From: an uncultured Mucilaginibacter sp.
Lineage (GTDB): Bacteria; Bacteroidota; Bacteroidia; Sphingobacteriales; Sphingobacteriaceae
Reading direction: 5' to 3'
NCBI GenBank assembly: GCA_903927645.1
Contig: CAIYNX010000286.1
Coordinates: forward strand, 1 to 52,014
Length of the DNA: 52,014 nt
Below are positions 24,882 through 31,902 of the stretch, one piece after another. The position numbers were made by a program, and so were the translations under genes. The notes below the pieces were generated by a model that saw nothing but the letters and a program-made list of their open reading frames with translations, was not told where the DNA came from and ran no database searches. Within the stretch, counting starts at the first letter, position 1. Each line of letters opens with the position of its first letter.

Positions 24882-26516
24882 ATGTATATTGGAGATTATT
24901 TAAGGGAGCTTTTAGTACAAAATAATGAAGTTAGCATACCCGGCCTGGGTGTTTTTTATTTGGTACGTAAAAACGCGTACTTTAATGAACAAGAAGGAAA
25001 ATTCTACCCACCATACCACGAACTGCAATTTAAGCCTAAACCAAAGGACGACGATGTTTTTATAAGTTACTTGGCTGATAAAAAAAATCTGCAAAAGGCT
25101 ACAGCCATTTTTATTATCGAAAAACAAGTAAATGATTTATTAGAAAAAGCTAGGTATGCACAAACTGAGTTGCCCTATATAGGTTGGTTCAGTTTTGAAA
25201 ACGAACAACTTATTTTTAAACCGAATAACGATTCGGTTATTGATAGCTCTTTGTTTGGTTTTACACCTATAAGTTTAACGCCATCTATAAAAGAAGAAGA
25301 AGAAGTTTTTATTGAAGAAGGCGCTTTGAATTTACCAGCCGAACCTGAAATAGAACATCATCCATTAGAAAATTATTTAACAGTACAGCCTGAACAAATT
25401 ATTAATCAAGATGTTTACGCTAATACTGAAAATAGTATTGAGCCAAACGGGCATGTCATTTTCGACCAGCCTATTGAGGATGAAAGGGTAACTACCTTCC
25501 ATCAGCATGCCGATACTGAGCATATAATTGGTGAAGAATTAGCTAGTGAACCAGCATATCCATCTGAACTTATACCGCCAACAGAAGATGAAAGGGCTAC
25601 TCCGCCACTATTACATGAAGAATCGGAAAATATAGTTGGAGCCGAGCATGCGAAAGCACCCGAATATCCACAATTGCAGGAGGCCCCAATAGAGGATGAA
25701 CGCATTGATGAGGTACATGCACATGATGAATCGGAACATTTTGGAGATGAGGAATTGGCAATCAAAACTACAGAGGTAGAACATATTCCAACTAAAGTAG
25801 AAGAACCAAAATATTTTGAACCTGATATTTCTACCGAAGAGGGAAAATCGGAAATAGTTTGGAGTTTTAATGATGAAAAAGACGAAGTAATTAATTTCAT
25901 ACCTTTTGAACCAAATCAAAAAGAAATAATTGAGGAAGAAGAAGAGCAAAACACAATAATAACAGAACCACAAGAGCAGTTACCAATTGATGAGTTATAC
26001 AACGAAGATGAATATGAGGAAGCTCCTAAAAGAAGACTAGGGGCATGGGCCATTTTCTTTATTATATTTGGTATTGTTACTACGGGTTTTGCAGGATTGT
26101 ATTTTTATATTCCCTCATTTGCTGTTAATGTAAATACTACTTATAAAAATATTTTAGGCGTTGATACCCTTGATAGTACCAAAATTAAATCCAAACACAA
26201 TTTAATAAAGCGCGACACAGTTATTGATACAAGCAATAAAAAAACAGTTTTTGTGGAAGGTAGTCAGGTTAAAGTTATTTACTTCAAAATTATTGACGGT
26301 AAATACTTAAAACTTACACAGGCCAGAGCAGAGGTTAGGCGACTTGAAGACCGTGGTGTGGAAGCCGAAATTTTAAGTAATATACCAGGGATTTATTTAA
26401 ATGTATCGGTAGGAAGTTACCAAACATATGATAAAGCGTATAAAGAAATGAAAGTATTGATTGACGCCGGAAAAATAAACAAGAATTCAAAAATTATAGA
26501 AACTTTTCAAAAATGA
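24882..26516 (+). CDS. HU-like domain / transmembrane / SPOR domain protein
   Basis: 544 residues from ATG 24882 (the track used the GTG before it). Residues 1-125 resemble the HU/IHF-fold CCDC81-type domain of Bacteroidota (IGDYLRELLVQNNEVSIPGLGVF, then GWFSFENEQLIF). A long acidic region (about 130-380) follows, with three exact-period 36-residue repeats around EDER. One membrane helix (WAIFFIIFGIVTTGFAGLYFYI, about 387-408) comes after KRR, placing the N-terminus in the cytoplasm. The C-terminal 80 residues are a SPOR domain, which in known cases binds denuded peptidoglycan glycan. The protein could link nucleoid or cytoplasmic factors to the septal wall; this is inference. The stop overlaps the next ATG (ATGA). 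Confidence 0.82.
   Translation: MYIGDYLRELLVQNNEVSIPGLGVFYLVRKNAYFNEQEGKFYPPYHELQFKPKPKDDDVFISYLADKKNLQKATAIFIIEKQVNDLLEKARYAQTELPYIGWFSFENEQLIFKPNNDSVIDSSLFGFTPISLTPSIKEEEEVFIEEGALNLPAEPEIEHHPLENYLTVQPEQIINQDVYANTENSIEPNGHVIFDQPIEDERVTTFHQHADTEHIIGEELASEPAYPSELIPPTEDERATPPLLHEESENIVGAEHAKAPEYPQLQEAPIEDERIDEVHAHDESEHFGDEELAIKTTEVEHIPTKVEEPKYFEPDISTEEGKSEIVWSFNDEKDEVINFIPFEPNQKEIIEEEEEQNTIITEPQEQLPIDELYNEDEYEEAPKRRLGAWAIFFIIFGIVTTGFAGLYFYIPSFAVNVNTTYKNILGVDTLDSTKIKSKHNLIKRDTVIDTSNKKTVFVEGSQVKVIYFKIIDGKYLKLTQARAEVRRLEDRGVEAEILSNIPGIYLNVSVGSYQTYDKAYKEMKVLIDAGKINKNSKIIETFQK
25476..25799 (+). repeat. Three 108-bp (36-residue) coding repeats
   Basis: The motif EDER recurs at 25476, 25584 and 25692, exactly 108 nt apart. 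Each copy continues with a His/Glu-rich block (HADTEHIIGEELA, HEESENIVGAEHA, HDESEHFGDEELA). The copies have diverged, so this is an old duplication. Confidence 0.75.
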
Positions 26517-27262
26517 TATTCCTATTTTCACAAATAGCCGATTCTACAATTAAAGGTATTACAGATTCGGCACATAAAGTTACTGATACTGTCAATCATC
26601 TTGCACAGCAGGGAGCCCAGCAATTGGCAAAAATACCCGACCAGGAATTACGCTTTGGCGATTTATTGGTTAAAGGTGGATGGGTAATGGTGCCTATTGG
26701 TATTTTGGCAGTTTTAGGGTTGGTAATATTTTTTGAGCGTTACTTTACCATCGTCAAATCATTAAAGGGAGCTAAAAATTTAATGGATAATGTAGGTGTT
26801 CATATTTTAAATGGCGATTTAGATACCGCAAAAGCGCTATGTCGTCAAAATGAATCAGCATTGAGCAGGATGGTATTAAAAGGAATATCAAGAATTGGAC
26901 GCCCAATAAAAGATATTGAAAATGCAATGGAAAATGTAGGGAAAATAGAAGTATCAAACCTTGAAAAAAACACGGGGATTTTAGGCATAGTAGCAGGTAT
27001 AGCACCCATGTTTGGCTTTTTAGGTACCATAGCGGGGGTAATTAAAATATTTTACGATATATCTAAAACAGATAATATTAGTATGGGGGTAATCTCGGGC
27101 GGTTTATATATAAAAATGGTAACCTCTGCAGCAGGTTTGATGGTGGGTATTGTTGCCTATATAGGTTATCATATTTTAAATATGATGATTGATAAAGTTA
27201 CTTTAAAACTAGAAACCAATGCAGTAGAATTTATTGATTTATTAGAAGAACCTGCAAAATGA
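26513..27262 (+). CDS. MotA/TolQ/ExbB proton channel family protein
   Basis: 249 residues, inner membrane. It has an N-terminal stretch of unusual sequence (ITDSAHKVTDTVNHLAQQGAQ), then a membrane helix (GWVMVPIGILAVLGLVIFFERY) and a cytoplasmic domain. Two C-terminal helices follow, with the family signature GIVAGIAPMFGFLGTIAGVI and GGLYIKMVTSAAGLMVGIVAYI. It forms the pentameric proton channel with TolR/ExbD. It overlaps both neighbours by 4 bp (ATGA), implying translational coupling. TolQ and ExbB cannot be told apart by sequence alone; the SPOR neighbour favours a Tol-like role. Confidence 0.92.
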   Translation: MIFLFSQIADSTIKGITDSAHKVTDTVNHLAQQGAQQLAKIPDQELRFGDLLVKGGWVMVPIGILAVLGLVIFFERYFTIVKSLKGAKNLMDNVGVHILNGDLDTAKALCRQNESALSRMVLKGISRIGRPIKDIENAMENVGKIEVSNLEKNTGILGIVAGIAPMFGFLGTIAGVIKIFYDISKTDNISMGVISGGLYIKMVTSAAGLMVGIVAYIGYHILNMMIDKVTLKLETNAVEFIDLLEEPAK

Positions 27263-27657
27263 ATTTAAGAAGAAGATCAAGAAGGGCTGGTGCAGAGGTA
27301 CATACCTCGGCGATGAACGACATCATGTTTTTTCTTTTGTTGTTCTTTCTGATAGCTTCCACAGTTACCAACCCAAATGTGATAAAGCTATTATTGCCAA
27401 AATCATCTTCGGGTAAATCAGTATCAAAAAAAACAATTGTAGTTTCGGTAACCAAGGATTTAAGGTACTATGTTGACCGCAAAGAGGTAAAATTGGCCGA
27501 TTTATCAAATACCTTGTCTGCCTATAAGTCGCAAGCATCTGCATTAACCATTGTTTTGTATGTTGATAAAACAATTGCCATACAAGATGTAGTAGAAATT
27601 ATGGATATATCGCAAAAATTAAACATCAAATTGGTATTGGCAACAGAGCCTAAGTGA
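27259..27657 (+). CDS. ExbD/TolR family protein
   Basis: 132 residues. A short Arg-rich cytoplasmic N-terminus (MNLRRRSRRAGAEVHTSAMND) is followed by one membrane helix carrying the proton-conducting Asp in AMNDIMFFLLLFFLIAS. A periplasmic domain follows (DLRYYVDRKEV, LTIVLYVDKTIAIQDVVEI). It partners with the TolQ/ExbB protein encoded just upstream. The stop codon TGA lies in the first unit of the octamer repeat array that follows. Confidence 0.93.
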   Translation: MNLRRRSRRAGAEVHTSAMNDIMFFLLLFFLIASTVTNPNVIKLLLPKSSSGKSVSKKTIVVSVTKDLRYYVDRKEVKLADLSNTLSAYKSQASALTIVLYVDKTIAIQDVVEIMDISQKLNIKLVLATEPK

Positions 27658-27711
27658 GTTGGTGAGTAAGTGAGTAAGTGAGTAAGTGAGTAAGTGAGTA
27701 AGTGAGTAAGA
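27654..27711. repeat. Perfect octamer array GTGAGTAA
   Basis: One imperfect unit (GTGAGTTG) and six perfect consecutive GTGAGTAA units. The first unit supplies the tolR/exbD stop codon. Its near-perfect identity, in contrast to the degenerate heptamer arrays, suggests recent expansion. Confidence 0.9.
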
Positions 27712-27772
27712 TAAATTATTAAAATTAAATTAATAAAAAAAAAGAACAAATTAGTAACAACAGACCAAAGAG

Positions 27773-27829
27773 TATTGACCACTAACTATTGACCACTGAC
27801 CAAAAGACTATTGACAATTGACATCTCAC
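27773..27829. repeat. Heptamer array abutting the tonB start
   Basis: Seven 7-bp units and one 8-bp unit: TATTGAC, CACTAAC, TATTGAC, CACTGAC, CAAAAGAC, TATTGAC, AATTGAC, ATCTCAC. It is followed by CAA and the ATG at 27833. The TTG start of the ORF track lies inside this array. Confidence 0.8.
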
Positions 27830-27832
27830 CAA

Positions 27833-28639
27833 ATGATTAAAAGAAAAGCAGAAAATAACTATCCGAAGGCCTTTTTAGCAACCGGTATTATACTAGCCGG
27901 ATTGTTTGCCTTGTGTTATTTTATTGTTTTTGAAGCACCGTTGGTGGTTGATCAGGGTACAGGTGGCATATTGGTAAATTATGGCACTACGGATGAAGGT
28001 GAAGGGAAGGATGTAAACAGTACCGAAGAACCATCTTCATCGCCAAAGGCAAATAAAAGTACACCCGTTAAGGTTACCGATGTGCAACCAACCGAGCAAA
28101 AATCAAAAACTGATAATGGCGATACCAAGGTAGTTACCCAAAATACAGAAGATGCTGCCGAAGTAGCTGCAAATGCCAAAAAAACAACCCATACTGTAAG
28201 TACCGAACCCGCCAATACGGTAAAAAAGCCCCAAATTAACCAAAATGCATTATATCGCGGAAGCACAAATAAAGGTCAAGGTTTAGGAGACGGAACAGGT
28301 ACAAAACCGGGAAATCAAGGCAGTTCCAGTGGCTCCACTTTGACGAATAATTACGGACCCGGAGGCTCGGGAGGTGGGTTAAACATGCCCAACTGGAGTT
28401 TTGTTACCACACCCGATGTTATCAATAAAAATCGTGTTCCGGGTAGAGTGGTGGTTGATTTTACCGTTGATCAAAATGGCAATGTGATAAATGCGCATAT
28501 TGTAAAAGGAAAATCAAAGGCAGAAATTGACCTTTTACAAGCCTGTGAAGAAGCCATCAGAAATTCTAAATTCAAATCTTCAGTTCCGGCCACCGGCAAT
28601 CAAAACGGCGAAATGACTTTTGTGTTTAAAGTTGATTAA
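27833..28639 (+). CDS. TonB family energy-transducing protein
   Basis: 268 residues from ATG 27833. A short basic N-terminus is followed by one membrane helix (AFLATGIILAGLFALCYFIVF). A long periplasmic Thr/Lys/Pro linker and a Gly-rich stretch (GLGDGTGTKPGNQGSSSGS) follow. The C-terminal domain has GRVVVDFTVDQNGNVINAHI and ends in GEMTFVFKVD, as in TonB/TolA C-terminal domains of Bacteroidota. It carries proton-motive energy from the TolQ/R pair to an outer-membrane or periplasmic partner, plausibly the barrel protein encoded upstream. A 175-bp gap separates it from the preceding gene and holds only repeats and AT-rich DNA. Confidence 0.88.
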   Translation: MIKRKAENNYPKAFLATGIILAGLFALCYFIVFEAPLVVDQGTGGILVNYGTTDEGEGKDVNSTEEPSSSPKANKSTPVKVTDVQPTEQKSKTDNGDTKVVTQNTEDAAEVAANAKKTTHTVSTEPANTVKKPQINQNALYRGSTNKGQGLGDGTGTKPGNQGSSSGSTLTNNYGPGGSGGGLNMPNWSFVTTPDVINKNRVPGRVVVDFTVDQNGNVINAHIVKGKSKAEIDLLQACEEAIRNSKFKSSVPATGNQNGEMTFVFKVD

Positions 28640-28814
28640 GTACTTAAATCAGTCATCAATAAAATTTTAAATTCAGTTTTCGGTAAAATGTTACTATTAG
28701 TTTTAATTTATCAGTTAAAAAAATAAAAATTATTAGTTTTGAAATTCTGGTTTATATAGAACATATTTTAACATTAATATTTTTCCCTTCCGGTTTATGC
28801 TGGTTAATTTTTAA

Positions 28815-30191
28815 ATGACTTATCAGGAAACTATTCAATATTTATATAGTCAGCTCCCTTTGTTTACCCGCGATGGTCCTTCAGCTTATAAGGAAGATCT
28901 TACCAATACCATTGCACTTTGCCAAACCATTGGCAACCCTCAAAATAAATTTAAAGGCATACATATAGCGGGTACAAATGGAAAAGGCTCAACTTCGCAT
29001 ATGTTGGCAGCCATTCTACAAACTGCCGGGTATAAAACCGGCCTATATACATCGCCACACCTAAAGGATTTTAGAGAGCGGATACGTATAAATGGCGCAA
29101 TGATCAGAGAAACTGAGGTAATAACCTTCGTGGAGAACCATAAAGCAAGTTTTGAGAAAATAAGACCCTCGTTTTTTGAGATGACAGTGGCATTGGCTTT
29201 TGATATCTTTGCTCGCGAGCAGGTAGATATAGCAATTATTGAAGTTGGTCTGGGTGGTAAGTTAGATTCCACTAACATTATTACCCCACTCCTTTCGGTA
29301 ATTACCAATATTGGTTGGGACCATATGGATATTTTGGGCGATACCCTACCCTTAATTGCCGCGCAAAAAGCCGGTATTATTAAACACAAGGTTCCCGTTG
29401 TTATTGGCGAATACCAAAAGGATACTGCCGAAGTATTTATAAGTAAAGCCTCTGTAGAGAATGCAGCCATTTGTTTTGCATCCGAAAGATGGGAAATATT
29501 GAATTCAATGGTTTCTGGTCAGGAAACAGATGCAAAAGGAGGGAAACCCGACTTTGGTAATATAGAAGATAACCGGCAATATTTAGAAATAGCATTTGAG
29601 CGAACCAATAAGGCTTTTGATTTAAATAACACAAACGAAAACCTTATCAGCATAAACCACTTAAAGCTTGATTTAACAGGCACTTATCAGCTCAAAAACA
29701 TAAAAACAGTTTTAAGTGCTGTAGAAGAATTAAAAACACAAGGTTTTAATATTAGTGATGATACCCTAATAAAAGCTTTATCTAATGTTAAAATGCTTAC
29801 AGGTTTACACGGCAGGTGGGAAGTTTTAAGCAGAACACCCTTAACCATATGCGATACAGGGCATAACCCGGATGGGATTGAAGAAGTATTAAAAAGCATA
29901 GCCGGAATTCCATACCAACAATTACACTTCGTTATGGGTATGGTAAACGATAAGGATAGCAGTAAGATTTTACAATTATTACCCCAAAATGCTATTTATT
30001 ACTTTTGCAAGCCCAATATACCAAGAGGCTTGGATGCCCAAATATTAAAACAAAAAGCAAGAAGTTTTGGCATAATTGGCGAAGCCTACCCATCTGTTAA
30101 AGAGGCATTAATAGCAGCCCAACAAAAGGCTAATACAAACGATTTAGTTTTTGCAGGCGGCAGCACCTTTGTGGTAGCAGAGTTGGTTTAA
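28815..30191 (+). CDS. folC: Bifunctional folylpolyglutamate / dihydrofolate synthase
   Basis: 458 residues, cytoplasmic Mur-ligase fold enzyme that adds glutamate to dihydropteroate and to folates. Motifs are IHIAGTNGKGSTSHM (P-loop), SPHLKDFRERIRING, EVGLGGKLDSTN, VITNIGWDHMDILG and the C-terminal TICDTGHNPDGI. A stretch of about 45 residues between the central and C-terminal domains (near 225-275, Asn/Asp-rich) is longer than usual. The intergenic region after the TonB gene has no clear terminator, so read-through from the Tol-type operon is possible. Confidence 0.95.
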   Translation: MTYQETIQYLYSQLPLFTRDGPSAYKEDLTNTIALCQTIGNPQNKFKGIHIAGTNGKGSTSHMLAAILQTAGYKTGLYTSPHLKDFRERIRINGAMIRETEVITFVENHKASFEKIRPSFFEMTVALAFDIFAREQVDIAIIEVGLGGKLDSTNIITPLLSVITNIGWDHMDILGDTLPLIAAQKAGIIKHKVPVVIGEYQKDTAEVFISKASVENAAICFASERWEILNSMVSGQETDAKGGKPDFGNIEDNRQYLEIAFERTNKAFDLNNTNENLISINHLKLDLTGTYQLKNIKTVLSAVEELKTQGFNISDDTLIKALSNVKMLTGLHGRWEVLSRTPLTICDTGHNPDGIEEVLKSIAGIPYQQLHFVMGMVNDKDSSKILQLLPQNAIYYFCKPNIPRGLDAQILKQKARSFGIIGEAYPSVKEALIAAQQKANTNDLVFAGGSTFVVAELV

Positions 30192-30270
30192 AGGAATAGT
30201 GGAATATTTAAAATTAAAAAAATATCTAACTTAAATACATATTAACCCAAACAGGCGAATTGATACTAAG

Positions 30271-30298
30271 CACTCACTACTAACTATTCACTACTCAT
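30271..30298. repeat. Degenerate heptamer array
   Basis: Four units in register: CACTCAC, TACTAAC, TATTCAC, TACTCAT, ending 10 nt before the oxidoreductase ATG. Confidence 0.7.
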
Positions 30299-30308
30299 TA
30301 ATTAAAAC

Positions 30309-31286
30309 ATGGCTAAAATAAACTGGGGAATTATAGGTTGCGGCAATGTAACAGAAAAAAAAAGCGGACCGGCATTTAACAAAGTTGCCAATAGTTCGTT
30401 GGTTGCAGTAATGCGTCGTGATGCTGAAAAAGCTGCAGATTATGCACTACGGCATAAAGTTGAAAATTGGTATGGCAGTGCCGATGATTTAATGGCTAAT
30501 AAAAATATCAATGCTATTTATATTGCAACTCCGCCTGCCTCGCATAGCAGTTATGCCATTGCTGCTTTGCAAAATGGTTATAATGTTTATATAGAAAAAC
30601 CAGTTACCAGAAATGCAAAAGAGGCAAGGCAAATTGCAGAAACATTAAAGTTATACCCGCATTTAAAACTTACAGTGGCCCATTACCGAAGGGCTGTACC
30701 CATGTTTTTAAAGGTAAAAGCATTGATGGAAGCGTCAACGATTGGCGATATTAGAACGGTACAAATACGAATGTGGCAAAGCCGTAAACCCAAATTAATA
30801 GCAGAAACAAAGGAAAATTGGCGCTTAAATCCAGAATTATCAGGCGGAGGGTATTTCCACGATCTGGCACCTCATCAGCTTGATTTGATGCTGTTTTATT
30901 TTGGTGAACCTGAAAGTTATCATGGTTTTTCGCTCAATCAAGCTAAATCTTCTCCGGCAGATGACCATGTTTGCGGACAGATCCTGTTTAAAAATAATAT
31001 AGTTGTAAATGGTTCATGGTGTTTCAATGTAGCCGAAAACCAAACCACCGATACTTGCGAAATTATCGGGACTTTAGGTAGCATAACCTTTCCCTTTTTT
31101 GGAAATTATATTCATATTAAAACAGATACTGTTGATGAAACGATAACATTTACCCATCCCGAACACATTCAACAACCTATGATTGAAAAAATAGTAGCCT
31201 ATTTTAACAATGAAGCTGCTAATCCCTGCAGCATTGAAGAAGCCATTGTATTGATGGATATTATGGATGCTTTTACCGGGAAATAA
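30309..31286 (+). CDS. Gfo/Idh/MocA family NAD(P)-dependent oxidoreductase
   Basis: 325 residues. An N-terminal Rossmann fold (INWGIIGCGNVTEKKSGPAF) is followed by NAIYIATPPASHSSYA and the catalytic EKPVTRNAKEA segment. The C-terminal domain has GGYFHDLAPHQLDLMLFYFG, which contains the usual active-site Asp and His. Substrates of the family are sugars, inositols or related polyols; none can be named here. No signal peptide, so cytoplasmic. It is a single gene after folC. Confidence 0.92.
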   Translation: MAKINWGIIGCGNVTEKKSGPAFNKVANSSLVAVMRRDAEKAADYALRHKVENWYGSADDLMANKNINAIYIATPPASHSSYAIAALQNGYNVYIEKPVTRNAKEARQIAETLKLYPHLKLTVAHYRRAVPMFLKVKALMEASTIGDIRTVQIRMWQSRKPKLIAETKENWRLNPELSGGGYFHDLAPHQLDLMLFYFGEPESYHGFSLNQAKSSPADDHVCGQILFKNNIVVNGSWCFNVAENQTTDTCEIIGTLGSITFPFFGNYIHIKTDTVDETITFTHPEHIQQPMIEKIVAYFNNEAANPCSIEEAIVLMDIMDAFTGK

Positions 31287-31344
31287 ATTATTTTAATAGT
31301 AAGTATTTCCATACTTTTTTATATTTACTGTTAAAAAAATAGAA

Positions 31345-31860
31345 ATGAAACCTATCCTATTCCTTATTTCAATTTTATTCTGCTGTCAAACCACCAAAGT
31401 TCATGGACAGGATTATCAAGTCCCTAAAAATTATGTTTTAAAACAAAAGGATGATTATCCAAAATACGAGCAGGACGTTTTAAAAACTATTGATTGGCTT
31501 GAACAAACAGCATGGAATGACCAAATTCAAAAAAGAGAAGAAGCAAAAACTTTTATTATCAAATGGATAGAAGGTAGTCCGGATATAAGTATTGAGGTAA
31601 ATTCCGAAATAATTAAGCTTTCAAAAAATAACCCCGAATTGCTTGGCTCCTATATGTATGGCTATACTAAATATGCTATATTAAATAAAAGTCAGTTTGA
31701 TTTAATAAAAGCAAAGATTGAAGGGATTAAGGCTTTGCTATCAAAGTATAAATTTGAAACAGCGCACAAAAAAAATTCAGAAGTTGAGAAATTAATAAAG
31801 TTAGATGCTGAAGGCAAATTAGAAAACTGGGTAGCAACTGATTTCGCTCAATCAAAGTAA
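31345..31860 (+). CDS. Exported protein of unknown function
   Basis: 171 residues with a signal peptide (KPILFLISILFCCQTTKVHGQ); the Cys-Cys pair could be read as part of a lipobox, but the spacing is poor. The mature part is helical and charged, opening with YVLKQKDDYPKYEQDVLKTIDWLEQT. I do not recognise a named domain, although similar small exported proteins are common in Bacteroidota. It is followed after 42 bp by the M48 protease gene on the same strand. Confidence 0.6.
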   Translation: MKPILFLISILFCCQTTKVHGQDYQVPKNYVLKQKDDYPKYEQDVLKTIDWLEQTAWNDQIQKREEAKTFIIKWIEGSPDISIEVNSEIIKLSKNNPELLGSYMYGYTKYAILNKSQFDLIKAKIEGIKALLSKYKFETAHKKNSEVEKLIKLDAEGKLENWVATDFAQSK

Positions 31861-31902
31861 AAAAAATTTTAAAGCCTGATAAATATTTAAACCTAACAAT
31901 TA

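Noticed and set aside
25502-25973. Minus-strand ORFs over the HU-SPOR gene
   Set aside because: Ser/Cys-rich or Phe-rich translations caused by the repetitive Glu/Asp coding strand.
27654-27832. Insertion sequence or attachment site between tolR and tonB
   Set aside because: Only simple 8-bp and 7-bp tandem units; no transposase and no target duplication.
28640-28814. Regulatory RNA or riboswitch before folC
   Set aside because: The gap is AT-rich with no conserved helices that I can identify.
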